Origin: Ichthyophis bannanicus
Lineage: Eukaryota; Chordata; Amphibia; Gymnophiona; Ichthyophiidae
NCBI GenBank assembly: GCA_033557465.1
Contig: CM066031.1
Location: 1,227,143,312-1,227,207,311 of the forward strand
DNA: 64,000 nucleotides
Direction of reading: 5' to 3'
Below are positions 49,746 through 61,937 of this stretch, piece after piece (the first letter of the stretch is position 1; every line of letters starts with the position of its first letter). The position numbers and the translations under genes were made by a program. Below the pieces are notes generated by a model. That model worked only from the letters and a program-made list of their open reading frames with translations, made no database searches and had not been told where the DNA came from.

Positions 49746-50215
49746 TTAAATACTTTTGATGTTCCTGACGAATGGGAATAAGATACGCCTGTTAAATCCA
49801 GAGACGTAAGAAATTCCCCTTTTCTTACCGCCATTCACAGATTTTAACGTTTCCATACGAAAATGAGCTACCCGAAGATAACTATTTACTCTGCGAAGAT
49901 CCAAAACCGGTCGGAACGAGCCCTCCTTTTTTGGAACTACAAAATAAATTGAGTATCGACCGTAACCGCGTTGATTTAACGGCACTGATACAATAGCTTC
50001 CAGTTCCAAAAGTTTTTGCAAGGTCTCGCGTATTGCAGCACGCTTGATGCATGCCTTGCAAGGAGACTGAACGAACAAATTGACCAGCGGGCACTGAAAT
50101 TCTAGAGCATATCCTTTCTGAATTATCTCCAACACCCACCGATCGGATGTGATTTGAACCCAGGCGGAATAAAAATCCCGGAGCCTGCCCCCTACGGGAA
50201 TAAAATTCACCTAGG
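49746..50215 (-). pseudogene. RT N-terminal part, DIRS copy F
   Basis: Frame 50210-49746: SAWVQITSDRWVLEIIQKGY, ALEFQCPLVNLF, GYGRYSIYFVVPKKEGSFRP, VLDLRRVNSYL. It corresponds to WVLQVVREGYLLHFH and IPKRTGGLRPILDLRNL of family 1. A frameshift near 49,790 leads into the palm region. Confidence 0.78.
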
Positions 50216-50289
50216 CATCCCTCATCTCATTGTGTCTCTCGGGTTTGCAGAGGAAGAAGAGGCTGCAAAACCTCTTCCTGCTCCACAAA

Positions 50290-51064
50290 ATCCTCAAAAC
50301 CCCTGACTCCTAAAATATTGACGTCCTCTTTGAAACTGACCAAAACGAACAGAATGGAAGCGACAAAAATCCCTATATTGACATCTATACACCTGAATCG
50401 AGCGTCCTAGCCTTTGCCTATCCTCAGGGAGCCTGCCTCCTTTACAATCTCTGAGATCCTTTACTAACTTATCCAAGTCTCTCCAAAGAGAAGCTTACCT
50501 CTAAAAGGAAGCTTGGAAAGTCTTGCTTTTGAAGAAGCATCCGCAGCCCAGGTACGCAACCACACATACCTTCTAGCTGCGACCACTGAGCCCATACCTT
50601 TTGATAATGCTCTAATAAAATCATAATGAATGTCAGCTAAATAAGCTGCTCCAGTCTAACTTAGATGCCTCCTCTGCAGAGCTCCCCTCCAAGCTAGTAT
50701 GTAATCCTTGTGACCAACTCAAACATGCTCTAGCTACCCATGCTCCACAAATGGATGCCTGAATGGACAACGCATTTATATCAAACACTTGTTTCAACAA
50801 AGTGTTTAATTTTCTATCATAACTATCCTTAAGAGCTGCTCCGCTCTCTATTGGAATAGTAGTCCTTTTAGTAACAGCCGAAACTGCTGCATCTATTTTA
50901 GGTGAATTAAATATTTCACGGTCCCTATCTTGTAAAGGATACAAACGAGCCATAATTCTGGAGCCTTTTAATCCAGCCTCAAGAACATTCCACTCTTGCT
51001 GAATCATTTCCTTTACCACTCTATGAACTGGAAAAGCTTTCTGTGTTTACCTAAATGCCTGTAA
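50290..51064 (-). pseudogene. DIRS Gag-like C-terminal part, copy F (left of copy G)
   Basis: The frame 51019-50633 encodes VKEMIQQEWNVLEAGLKGSR, FNSPKIDAAVSAVTKRTTIP, and QVFDINALSIQASICGAWVA. Further frames to 50290 give a basic segment. Positionally this is the conserved second half of gag, but it is far from families 1 and 2. It is separated from its N-terminal half by copy G. Confidence 0.65.
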
Positions 51065-51425
51065 AGCACAGTTACTTACCTGTAACAGGTGATCTCTGGG
51101 AACAGCAGGTCTTCACATATGGGTACGTCGGTACCAACAGAGCCTGCACGGGAACGCTCCCCAGCGTCCAATCAGAAAGCTTTTGGGAGCATCCCTCAGC
51201 GCCTGCGTGCTGCCTTCCCGCCTTTCCAACTGTCTCTCCTCAGTTGAGTTTTATAGCTGAGACAAAAGAGAAAGAGGAAAGGAAGCGAGATAGAGAGATA
51301 CAACTCCTAGGGGAGGTGGGAGGGTTGTGAAGACTTATTCCTGCTGTTCCCAGAGATCACCTGTTACAGGTAAGTAACTGTGCTATCTCCAGGAACAAGC
51401 AGGAATGAGTCTTCACATATGGGGA
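51065..51425 (+). repeat. Left terminal block and ICR of DIRS copy G
   Basis: Internal complementary region at 51361-51405 joins gtaagtaactgtgct to atctccagg. The arm contains acgtcggtaccaacag. Confidence 0.88.
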
Positions 51426-52251
51426 CTCCCAAGCTAAGATGCCTGGAGCCCTAGCATGTTAGTGATTAAAACATGCTCCACCCTATATGCCCAGGCATCC
51501 CGAGGATGGAGGGTAGGAGTTGAAGAGAGGAGCTGTAGGAAACAGCAGATCTAATATAGGACTACAGACAAGGAGTCCCTGTATATATGATAAGCATCAT
51601 GAAATGTACTGAAATGATCACCATATGGACCTCACCTACTGGATTGCAGGAAGTGGAGAGGCTGATGGAATCCACTGGGGATCCAGTCGAGGAATCATCA
51701 AGATGACCTCACAGAAGTGAGTTGAAGGTCAAAATCTGGAACTCACAGGTGACCCCAGGATTCAACTGGGGAAGAACAAAAACGGTGAGTCTTTAGTGGA
51801 AAGCTTTATGGAAAAAGCTGAAAACTCTTTTGGCTACAGAGTTAATTATAGCTAGGAGCAAAAGAGGAAGACTGACCGAGTTGGACAAAATTGGCTTAGT
51901 CCTTGAGGGAAGAAGGGGTAAGGGGAAAAACCCCGAAATCCCAAGGAAGGACAGATGTCTGAGGCGTTGGAAACCTCAGAGCTACTGAAGATCCCCCATG
52001 TCTATCCTAACTGACGAAAGGTAGGAAGATAAATAGGGAGCTTCAGGGATACCTGAACCTAAAGTTATGGTAAAAGCTGTGAGTACCACAGCAGTGGCTG
52101 TGTGCATAAAACAGAAACATACTGTGAAGTATGAACATGTGAAAACCCACTGTCTGGAACAGATAGGAAGGAAAAAAACACCTTTATGAGCACAGACAGT
52201 TAGAGAGAAGTATGTGAACACATATATACACAGACAGATATAGATAGATAT
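51426..52251 (-). other. Eroded interior of DIRS copy G, left part
   Basis: Expected position of YR and RNase H. I could not identify catalytic YR motifs. There are no coding frames above 80 codons. Confidence 0.45.
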
Positions 52252-52608
52252 AGCAGTTACTTACCTGTAACAGGTGATCTCTGGGAACAGCAGGAATTAG
52301 TCCTCACATATGGGTACGTCGGTACCGACTGAGCCCGCGTGGGAAAGCTCCCCAGCTTCCCAGAAGGAAAGCTTTTGGGGCCTCCCACTGCGCATGCGCG
52401 CTGCCTTCCCGCCTTCCTGACCAACTCTCCTCAGTTCGTGTTTAAAGCTGAGACAATAGAGAGAGGAAAGGAAAGAGAGAGATACAACTCCTAGGGGAGG
52501 TGGATGGGTTGTGAGGACTAATTCCTGCTGTTCCCAGAGATCACCTGTTACAGGTAAGTAACTGTGCTATCTCTAGGAACAAGCAGGAATAAGTCCTCAC
52601 ATATGGGG
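52252..52608 (+). repeat. Left terminal block and ICR of DIRS copy H
   Basis: Internal complementary region at 52549-52590 (gtaagtaactgtgct joined to atctctagg). The left tip itself reads agcagttac and lacks two bases (ca) compared with the ICR. Confidence 0.85.
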
Positions 52609-52619
52609 ACTCCCTAGCT

Positions 52620-53790
52620 GAGATGCCCAGGAGATCCCCTGAAGGGTATGAGACCCTGAAAGGTTCCTCATCTTCCTATGGATCTCAGGCATCCATTCAG
52701 GGAAGGTGGGCTGGAGTTGTTCAAGAATGGAACAGGTGTCTGAGGACAGCCTGACCAAACAAGGCATCCCAGCGGGAGTCCTTGTCCAAACAGTAATGGG
52801 CTGTAAAGGTATGAACCGAGGCCCAGGTGGCTGCTCGACAGATCTGGTCAATGGACACAGTTTAGATGAGCCACAGAGGTGGCCATGGCCCTCACATTGT
52901 GAGCGGTGACATGGCCCTCCAGAGAAAGGTTCTTACTCTGGTAAGCAAAAGAGATACACTGAGCAATCCAATTGGACAGTGTTCTTTTAGAGACTGGAAG
53001 TCCTAAATGAGAAGGATCAAAAGCAACAAAAAGCTGAGAAGACTTTCGATGTTGCTGTGTCCTGTGGAGGTAAAAGGCAAGAGCTCTTTTACAATCTAGA
53101 GTATGAAGGTTCCTCTCTGCACTGGATGCATGAGGAGCTGGAAAAAAGATAGGTAAATATCCCTCTTGATTACGATGAAAAGGGGAGACCACTTTAGGCA
53201 TAAAGTGGGGATTGGTCCTAAGGACCACCTTATCATGATGGAACCTTGTATAAGGTGGATTAGCCACTAGGGCTTGCAGTTCACTGATACGGCGAGCTGA
53301 GGTGACTGCAATAAGGAAAAGAACCTTCCAGGAAAGAAATTTCAAGGAGGTAGTGGCTAAGGGTTCAAAGGGTGGCTTCATAAGCTGACCAAGAACCAAG
53401 TTTAAGTCCCATGCCACCGGGGGAGGTCGAATGGGAGGTTTAGTTAAGGTTAGGCCTCTCATGAATCTTGCAATAAGAGGATGAGAGGAAACAAGTTGTC
53501 CATTGATGGGCTTAAGGGATGCTGCAATAGCACTCAAATGGACTCTTACCGAATTCGTTTTGAGTCCTGCATTGGAGAGATGCAGGAGATATTCCAAAAG
53601 AGAATTCAAAGGAAGTGCTAGAGGGTTAAGACCCTGTTGAGCACACCAAATAGAAAATCTTTTCCATTTAAAAGCGTAAGAACACCTAGTGGAAGGTTTC
53701 CTAGAGGCATGGAGGATATCCTTCACTTGCTGCGAAAGATTGAAGTGTTGAAGGTCTAGGCCTTCAGTAACCAAGCTCTGAGGTGAAGGG
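52620..53790 (-). pseudogene. Tyrosine recombinase, DIRS copy H (frameshift before Tyr)
   Basis: Within an 822-codon minus-strand frame (55316-52848), the last 310 codons are YR: SYAFKWKRFSIWCAQQGLNP, catalytic Arg in TSARRISELQALVANPPYTR, LDCKRALAFYLHRTQ, LSNWIAQCISFAYQSKN, HxxR in TAHNVRAMA. A 2-base deletion near 52,855, relative to copy D, ends the frame at AHLNCVH. The tyrosine segment follows in another frame. Confidence 0.83.
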
Positions 53791-55680
53791 ACTTGGGGTT
53801 TGGGTGCCACAAAGTCCCCTCCTCCTGAGACAGAAGGTCTGGAGCCACTCCCAAGTCCAGGGAGGGGGCTTGGGAGAGATGCAGAAGTAGAGGGTACCAC
53901 ACTTGGCGTGGCCAGCGTGGAGCTATGAGGATCATGGACCCTTGATCCCTTTGAGGTTTGAACAGAGTCTTGGGAATCCAAGGAATGGGTGGAAAGGCAT
54001 ATAGGAAGCCCTGACCCCAATGAAAGAGGAAGGCATCCTTGGCCTGAACTCCCTGACATGGAATCCTGGAACAGAACCGGGGAAGTTTGGCATTCCATGG
54101 ACTTGCAAAGAGGTCTATGTCCGGGGTCCCCCATTTCTGGAAGATTCTGAGTACCTGATCCATGTGTAGGGACCATTCGTGTGGAAGCAGAACTTGACTG
54201 AGTCTGTCTGCCCAAGAGTTTTGGATTCCTGGAAGATATACTGCCAGGAGATGGATTTGATGCTCTCTGGCTAAGGCCCATAATCTTAGAGCTTCGTTGC
54301 AAAGCGACAGAGAGCCAGTCCCTCCTTGTTTGTTTATGTAAAACATGGCTACTTGATTGTCCGTATGAATAAGGACCGTCATGTTGCTGAGGAGGGTATG
54401 AAAAACTCTGAGAACTAGAAAGATTGCTCGAAGTTCCAAGTGGTTGATATGAAGGGCGGTCTCCTGTGGAGACCAAGTGCCCTGAGTGGAGAGATCTTGA
54501 AGATGAGCTCCCCAACCTGTTTGGGAGGCATCTGTTGTGAGGGTTGCTTGGGGCAACAATGGTTGAAAGGGGGCCCCCAACAACAGATTTTGAGTGGACA
54601 TCCACCATTGGAGAGACCAAAAGAGACGTTTGGAGTTTGCTATTTGGTCTGAGAGAGCTCCGGATGCTTGAGTCCACTGGGTGGACAAAGTCCATTGAGC
54701 TGCTCTCATATGTAGGCGAGCATAGGGCACCACATGTACTGTGGAGGCCATGTGGCCTAATAGTTGTAGCATCTCCCTGGCAGTCAAGTGGCTTCTGGAC
54801 TGGGTCTGGGAGGCTAAGTGCACTAGACGTTGGCAACGGGCCTGAGGAAGATAGGCCCTTGCAGTGGTGGTATCCAACCAGGCCCCTATGAATTCCAGGG
54901 ACTGAGTAGGGGCGAGTTGAGACTTTGGCAGATTGATCACAAGTCCCAGATACTGCAGAATGCGTCTGGTGCGATCCAGGGAAGTCTGAGCCTCGGACTG
55001 AGATGGAGCTCGGATGAGCCAGTCGTCCAGGTATGGGAAAACAAAAATTCCCAGGGCTCGTAGAAATGCAGCCACTATTGCCATGCATTTGGTAAATACC
55101 CTTGGAGCAGAGGCTAGACTGAAGGGAAGTACTCTGTATTGGAAATGTTTTCCCTGGAACAGAAACCATAGGAATTTTCTGTGGGATGGATGGATGAGTA
55201 TATGTGTATGCATCCTTGAGATCTAGAGAACAAAGCCAATCCTGACTCTGTAGGTAGGGAAGGAGAGTACCTAGAGAAAGCATCTTGAATTTCTCCTTGC
55301 ATAGGAATTTGTTCAATTCTCTGAGATCTAGAATAGGTCTGTACCCCCCTGTTTTCTTGGGAATAAGGGGAGTAAAACCCTGACCCCTGTTGAAGAAGAG
55401 GAACCTCTTCTATTGCCCTTTGGGCGAGAAGGGTGGTCACCTCCTGACCTAACAGCTTCAGAAGAGAGGGGGGAGAATTGAAGCATCTCACCATGGTATG
55501 GGGAGGAAGGCTGGAGAAATGTAGTTTGTAGCCCTCTCTGATGATAGAGAGGGTCCATTGTTCTGATGTGATTTGCTCCCATCTGGGAGCAAAATGAGTT
55601 AACCTTCCTGGAATGGTGAGAGGATCTGGATGTTTTAGAGCCAGAAAGGTTAGGTTCTCTAAAGTTGAGTCAAAAACCCT
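53756..55680 (-). pseudogene. RT/RNase H/Dam-like region, DIRS copy H
   Basis: Main frame 55213-53756 (485 codons): HILIHPSHRKFLWFLFQGKH, VLPFSLASAPRVFTKCM, catalytic FPYLDDWLI, LTTDASQTGWGAH, HTDNQVAMFYINKQ, IQNSWADRLSQVLL, PDIDLFASPWNAKLPRFCSR, MILIAPRWPRQVWYPLLLHL. The N-terminal RT (WTLSIIREGYKLHFSSLPPH, GFYSPY) lies in other frames up to 55680, and two frameshifts separate them. Confidence 0.85.
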
Positions 55681-57251
55681 GATGGGGTTGGGACTGCTGG
55701 GCTGTAGCAGCCCCTGGAGGTTTTGCCCTGGCCTGTTTAGGCTGCTGACGCTTAGGAGCAAAGTGAGCTGCAGAAGATTGTTGGCCAGTATTTGTAGCAA
55801 ATCTGGTCTTCTTATAGAAAGGCTTCTTGAAAGATTTTTTCTTGACAGGGGCAGAGGTAGACTTAGACAGTCTATCTAAAGCAGCATTTTCTGCATCCAT
55901 TTGGGTGGCTTTGATTTGCCACTCCTTACCAAACAGATTCTCACCTGTACAGGGCAGATTTCCCAACCCATCCGCCGCTATGGCAATATCTGAGGCTCTG
56001 CTAGCACCCTCAAAGGAGTCAAAGGCTGCTCTGTTGGAGAACTTTGATATATCTTGGGTATGCTTTAGCAAAAGAAGGAACTCCTTTCTATCCTCTGGGA
56101 TAAAGGGGAGAAAATGGCGTATTTTCAATGCAATCTCCTTCAGAAACATGCCCATATAGAGACTGTATGAATTGATTCTAGCAATAAGCATAATTGCTTG
56201 GAAGATTTTTCTACCAAAAGCATCCAAAGTCCTACATTCTCTCCCTGGAGTAGAAGAGTGTCGTTTGGTACTCTTTATCCTTTTCATAGCTGACTGCACC
56301 ACAATAGAGTGGTGAGGGAGCTGAGTTTTTGGAAAACCAGGAGGAGGGACACGATACATGGTGTCCGACGAGAATGTGGAGATAGGGTGAGAGGAGTCTC
56401 CCATAAGTCCATGTGTTCTTGAAGAATTTCATGAATGGGTAAGGTGACTGCCTCTTTGGGAACCTTAGAGTATCCTAAAATATCTAATTTTTTTGCTCTA
56501 GGTTCTTTTTCAGAGGTTACTGAAATAGAGACCTTTAGCCACTTCAAGGATGAAGTATTGAAAGGACAAATCCTCTGGAGGAGACATTCTCCTCTTTGGA
56601 GAAGAGGGCTCTTCAGGTAGAGTTAGGGATACTTCAGCAGAGTCATCTGATGAATCAGAATCATCAGAAGACTAAGTATCGTCTGTTTGCTTCCAGGGAT
56701 CGATAAGCGTATCGACCGGTATCGACATCAGGGGTACCCGGAACCGGATTGAACTGTATGATCCATAGACACCACGACTGGATGTCGGTACCGGAAGATT
56801 GAGCCGGTACCCCAGAGCAGTCTAACAGGTGATCGGTCGAGGCCGTACCATCGATGTCAACCTGTAACCCCATAGGAGGAGCTTTGGAAGCCGGAGCTTC
56901 CCACCAGGGTTGTTTGGCTGGGGCAGGTTCCTCAGGGTCAAGCCTGGGGGCATCTCGATACTTGGAGGGAGATTTGCCCTTTGAGGACCTGCCAGAGGAA
57001 TGTTTAGTTACCTGAGATCCATCAGGAGAGGAAGACCTGGAAGATGTCGATGCTGGAGTATCTGTAGAAAACATGTGAAATTTGGCTGCCCGGTTTTGTA
57101 AGTCACGTTTAGACATCAAAGAACAGGATGGGCAATCCGGAATGGAGTGGTCAGGCCCCAAACATTTAAGACACCATTCGTGGGTGTCTGTGACTGATAT
57201 AGTACCGCTACATTTGTTGCATTTTTTGAAACCAGAGGCTTGTTTCTCCAT
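55670..57251 (-). pseudogene. DIRS Gag-like protein, copy H (broken)
   Basis: N-terminal frame 57251-56664 starts MEKQASGFKKCNKC with CLKCLGPDHSIPDC, then MGLQVDIDGTASTDHLLDC. A deletion near 56,760 removes most of the low-complexity middle. The C-terminal frame 56404-55670 has QLPHHSIVVQSAMKRIKSTK, MLIARINSYSLYMGMFLKEI, GNLPCTGENLFGKEWQIKAT and a basic tail; the LEPW segment before it is also deleted. Confidence 0.82.
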
Positions 57252-57467
57252 GAGGGAGAATTCTGTGAAGGCCTAAAGGCCTCACAGAACACACACACCA
57301 ATTGGGGAAAAGATGATTTTTTTTTTTTTTTTAAGAAATAAAGAAAAAAGACCGGCGGTACCGGCCCGGAATCGGGGAAGGCAGACACGCGGCCAAAGAA
57401 ACAAATTAAAATAACTTCTTCAGCGGTGACAGGAACACGACCTGCTGGCTCCGCGGAAAAAGAATAA

Positions 57468-57576
57468 CGGAGGAGAGTTGGTCAGGAAGGCGGGAAGGCA
57501 GCGCGCATGCGCAGTGGGAGGCCCTAAAAGCTTTCCTTCTGGGAAGCTTTCCCGCACGGGCTCCATCGGTACCGAC
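57468..57576 (-). repeat. Right terminal repeat of DIRS copy H, truncated
   Basis: Inverted complement of the left arm up to catcggtaccgac. The last 45 or so bases of the usual right end are missing. Confidence 0.82.
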
Positions 57577-58959
57577 AGAGATAGAGATGATAGAGATATG
57601 TTTATGGCGAGATCCAGGGGGTATAGTCTATGTACACATGGTTGATAAATGTCTGCAATTAAGCAGAAAGATATGTCTACAGGAATCCTCACGTGGAAGA
57701 TGTGAAGAGGAATGATTCATCTCATAACAAGAAGGTGGAACCTACTTAAGATATAGAGAATCTATTCCCCCTGGTTAAGATGGAGTAGAATGCTACCCAG
57801 TAAAATAACCAGGCTGGTTGTGAGAAAGATATTAGTCTGTAAACAGCACGTCCTGAGTCCAGTAGAACTCCAACATGGTGAAGGGACAGAATACGCATAG
57901 GAGAGACACCAGGTAGACCCACTTGAGGGACAAGGGGTGGGGTATCATGCGTTATTTAGTGAAATATGTGCTGTCCATGAAGGATTAGGATACCATGAGG
58001 ACAAGCTGCAAGGAAAAAGAGCTTATTTCCTGTAGGAAGTTGGTAACTCTTTAGACAGTCACGTAGGAAAGGCTTATGTCCTTTATTAAAAGGAAATAGA
58101 AGGGTGTAAAGAACCCTCAGTGTCATGGAAGGTGACTGAGGAAGCCTTTTCCAACCATATAGGATAGTCATTAGAGAAAAAACCCTCATGCTCTCTAGCA
58201 AGGGCCCATAGTGAAAAGCTTCTCTGTAGGATTGCAGAGAGCATTATGCAGGAGAGTTGGGAAATAAAACTGGCTGTTGGAGACAACCAGCTGCCAGCTC
58301 AACTATGCTGCCAACTCCAAGGGTTTGGAGATGGCAGAAAAGAAGTTATAAGGTTTATCCAAGATAGATGAGCACTATCTTGGAAGCACTACTAAGGTTA
58401 GACAAAAAGTAGTGGAAGACCATACTGGAACTTATAGAAAAGTACCAGTAGACTAATCACTGAAGCTCCTGCATGGGCAGCTGCTGAATGGCAGAGCAGG
58501 AAGAATTTCCTGTTTTAACAGAGAACAGACAGAACAAGAGGAGAATATCCTGTCCCTGTCTGACAATCTGCCCAGATCAGGAAAAAAGGAAGACTGGAAA
58601 GGCTAAGAAAGCCTTCCATTGGTATGATACCACTGTTATAGGGGAACCCTGGAAAAGAAGGTAAAGAAAAAATAGGAGCTGAGGTGAGACTTGCCATATG
58701 GTAAGTCTGTAGAAGGAAAAATTCATGGTGGTACAGAAAAACTATCATGAGATAGCTGGCAAACCTCTCTTCAGTGTAGGAAGAGGAGGAAAATCCTGTG
58801 ACCCATAGACATGAATATCCTAACAGCTCAGCATACCTAAAAACAAGTGGATGTCCTGGAAACAGGAATCCAAGTGTAGAGGTTTAAATGAAAAAACAGT
58901 GAAAACTTCTGAGAAGTGAATTGTATATTATAACAGATTAATTGGAACCCTATTGAGGG
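57577..58959 (-). pseudogene. Eroded pol of DIRS copy G, right part
   Basis: Only one segment is recognisable: RSFSLWALAREHE (about 58,180-58,240), matching NEALRLWALAREHQ of the family-2 RNase H region. It lies only about 0.7 kb from the end of gag, too close for a complete RT to have fitted between. Confidence 0.45.
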
Positions 58960-60940
58960 TTAATTTTCCTGGCTTGAGTTTGGATTCTTCAGACCAGGGC
59001 GAGGTTTCCCCTGTTTGGGAACATCTGAATGATGGGCAGGAGAATAAAACCTTTTAGGGAAAGAAGGTTTGGTAGGGCATTTCCTACCTACTGGGGAAGG
59101 AGAAGGTTTAGGATAGCCCTCAGAAACAGGGAAGTCAGTGGAGCAATGAGCAACCTGACGTAAAGACTCCTTGAAGAGATTTTCTCCAGTACAAGGAGTA
59201 TTACCCAGTCTTTGTTGTGCCCATCTGCTCAAGTCTGAAGCTTGGAGCCAGGCTCTATGTCGTGCTCCTATGGCTATAGCAGAGGTTCTGTTAACAGACT
59301 CAAAGGAGTCTAGGGAAGCACGAGAAAGAAACCTAGAGATATTCTGGCTATGACTAAAAAGCAAGGAATAGTCTGCAGCCTTGGGCTCTGAAAGAAAAGG
59401 AGTCAAAAGAGATAATTTCTCTGTGACCTCCTGAAGTGATAGACTCAAAAAATATATGAGAGAATCCTTGTTGCCAGCATAAGATGTTTGGAAGGTTTGA
59501 CGTCCAAAAGCATCTAGTGTTCTAGATGCACGACCTGGCAGGAAAGAATGCTTCTTCTTGCTTTTTACCTTCCTCATTGCTGATTCCACTACAATGGAAT
59601 GATGGGGAAGTTGAGTCTTTTGAAACCCTGGAGAAGGGGGCACCTGATACAGAAGAGCAGTTGCTGTAGAAGGTGAGGAAGCCCTTAAAGGTGTTTCCCA
59701 TATTTTCAGAAGAAGATCCTGTAAAGAATGATGTAAAGGAAGCATTATATTTTCCTTTTCTCCAGAAAAGCCTTGTGTAGGATCATAGCCAGGAATAGGA
59801 ATAGCCAGGAATGTTGCCATATCAAGGAGAAATTTCTGAAAAGGAAGATCTCCAATGGGAACAATCCCTGGACAGGCTAAACTCGAAGAACTAGGCTGGG
59901 CACCAGAGAATGTACTTGTCCGGTGCAAAAAACAGGATCTCTAATGAATGAATACTGGGACTGGCGGGTATGATTTGAAACCGTCAGTACTGTATCGTCC
60001 ATGCTAGGTATCTATTCCAAACTAGGTATAGAAAGGAGCGATCCTGGTGAAAAAAGCATGGATGGAGCTGGTCCCGATGCTACTGCAGGTACCAGCATCG
60101 ACACCGATACCGGTAGCTGAGCTGGAATCGAAGGCGGTACCGACACCGAAACAGTCAGCGGAGGCTGCTCAAACGGTACCGAGGAAACTCGAAAGTCTTG
60201 GTGAATATCTTCGGTACCACGCATCCGGAATCGGTACGTGTCGGTTCCGAGAAGCGTCGGTACCCAGTCTTCCAGACTAGATAGCGATTCTCGACTCGGC
60301 ATCGAAGGAAGCGAGTCTATCGATGCATGTCTGGAGGGTACCGACGTCGGTGGTAGTATCGGCGATGCTGTCGATACTGGAAAGTCAATCTGGGACATAT
60401 TGACTGGTCCCGAAGGTACTGAGGACGCCCGATGACGATCTGTGGCAAAGAGTGGAATACTCAACACCGGTGCCGATGCCGGGTTATCGGTACCGCTCGA
60501 AGTGGATGCCACCCCCGAGCATGGCTCAGGTATGTTCTGTGAGGGGTGAGCCCCAGGAACAACCTGAAACCCCTGAAAGGCTTTGGAGACCAAAGACTCC
60601 CGCCGGGGTTTTGAAGCCAAAGAAGTCTTGAGGGCAAGGCCGGAGCCGTCATCATGCTTGGCATGAGACCTACCACCCAAGGATTGGCTAGTCTTAACAG
60701 ACTGTTTATGGGTTACCTGATCCTGTAGAGAAGAAATGGTTGGTGCCCTTACACTGGAAGGGAAAACGGCATCGAGGGAAACTCGAAATGGAGAATTTCT
60801 TCTCATAAAATTGTAGCCTGATGGCTCTGGAGGAAAGGGGTCAGGACCCAAACAGGTTAGACACCAGTTATTGGAGTCTAAACAGAAAACTATTTCCACA
60901 GTTAAGGCACTTCTTAGGAGAAGGCTCCATAATGGAGAGG
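58960..60940 (-). pseudogene. DIRS Gag-like protein, copy G (two frames)
   Basis: N-terminal frame 60962-60012 includes NNWCLTCLGPDPFPPEPSGY (a remnant of the cysteine cluster) and a long Ser/Pro/Val-rich region coded by many ggtaccg words. C-terminal frame 59928-58960 has FQKFLLDMATFLAIPIPGYD, QLPHHSIVVESAMRKVKSKK, RTLDAFGRQTFQTSYA, RHRAWLQASDLSRWAQQRLG and TPCTGENLFKES. A stop and frameshift separate them at about 59,930-60,010. Longer and more diverged than the gag of D, E and H. Confidence 0.8.
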
Positions 60941-61136
60941 CCTTACAGGCCCAAAAATTCAAGACAGAAACAGAGGGAAAAAAAACTGAGTTTTAGGAAA
61001 AAAAGAAAAAACCACCGGCAGTACCGGTGGAGTCGGGGAAACAGCCGCAACCACAAGAAAACAAAAAGTAAAAGATTAAGAAAAAATTTTCTGCGGTGAC
61101 AGGAAGATGTCCTGCCGGCTCCGTGGAAAAACAAAA

Positions 61137-61296
61137 ACTGAGGAGAGACAGTTGGAAAGGCGGGAAGGCAGCACGCAGGCGCTGAGGGATGCTCCCAAAA
61201 GCTTTCTGACTGGACGCTGGGGAGCGTTCCCGCGCAGGCTCCATCGGTACCGACGTACCCATATGTGAAGACTCATTCCTGCTTGTTCCTGGAGAT
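61137..61296 (-). repeat. Right terminal inverted repeat of DIRS copy G
   Basis: Contains ctccatcggtaccgacgtac and ends ctggagat. Copy F sequence resumes at 61297. Confidence 0.88.
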
Positions 61297-61937
61297 CAAA
61301 GGATCCTCTAATTCCAAGTTTTCCTCAGGCTCTGACACTGGCATATTCAATGTTTTAAGAGTTTCCATAATTAATGCAGGTAACTCCTCTCTACGAAAAA
61401 CACGTACTATTCTAGACTGGTCCTCTTGTTCTACAAGTTCTCCCTCTAACTCTTCCTCAACATCTGCATCTGCATCTAAATCCGAATGCATTTCTTCAGA
61501 TGATATTGAAAAGTCCTTTGAATCCTTTCCTACCCTAGTCTTACCAGGTAGCGTAGCTTCATCAATTTTCAAAGGATCAGCCGAACGTTTCCCCCCAAGA
61601 TCAGATGCAAAGGGCGGTTCAGATACTTTATGATCATCCTTAAAAGTTGTCTAAGTAGCGAAACAAACTCCTTCAAAAATAATGCTGCTAAACCTGAAGA
61701 AAATGTTGCAGGCATTACAGGCACGTCCGGCCTGGAAGAAGGACCTGGAACAGGCTCCGGTAAGAGCTGCGGAGGAGAAACATCTCCTAATGGTGAAGAA
61801 AGCTGCTTAACCCCTCCACAGTGGCTTCTAACATTCTGAAGATCTGCATTCTCCTGAACACAAGATTTGCAAACTCCTGAGTCTAAACATATGCCTCTCC
61901 TAGAACCACACACCAAACATTGTGGTTTATAAGGCAT
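61297..61937 (-). pseudogene. DIRS Gag-like N-terminal part, copy F (right of copy G)
   Basis: Starts MPYKPQCLVCGSRRGICLDS at 61937: CLVC, then a second CxxC (CKSC), a zinc-knuckle-like pair spaced differently from families 1 and 2. Pro-rich stretch QLLPEPVPGPSSRPDVPVMP follows. After a frameshift near 61,570 the next frame is acidic (DLDADADVEEELEGELVEQE) and ends at the copy G insertion. It joins 51064-50290 on the other side. Confidence 0.7.

Larger units (their letters stand above)
52252..57576 (-). mobile_element. DIRS retrotransposon copy H (family 2), right end truncated
   Basis: Minus-strand element beginning near agcagttacttacc at 52252. The right terminal repeat stops after catcggtaccgac at 57576 and lacks the usual last 45 bases down to ctggagat. 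A short tatagata/agatagag sequence flanks both sides. Gag is frameshifted; RT/RH is mostly one open frame; YR shifts just before the active tyrosine. It is inserted inside copy G. Confidence 0.88.
51065..61296 (-). mobile_element. DIRS retrotransposon copy G (family 2 related), contains copy H
   Basis: Minus-strand element from agcacagttac at 51065 to ctggagat at 61296, inserted into the gag gene of copy F. Without copy H it measures 4.9 kb. Gag is largely preserved in two frames, while the RT/RH/YR part is almost unrecognisable, so it is a non-autonomous or much eroded relative of family 2. Confidence 0.88.
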
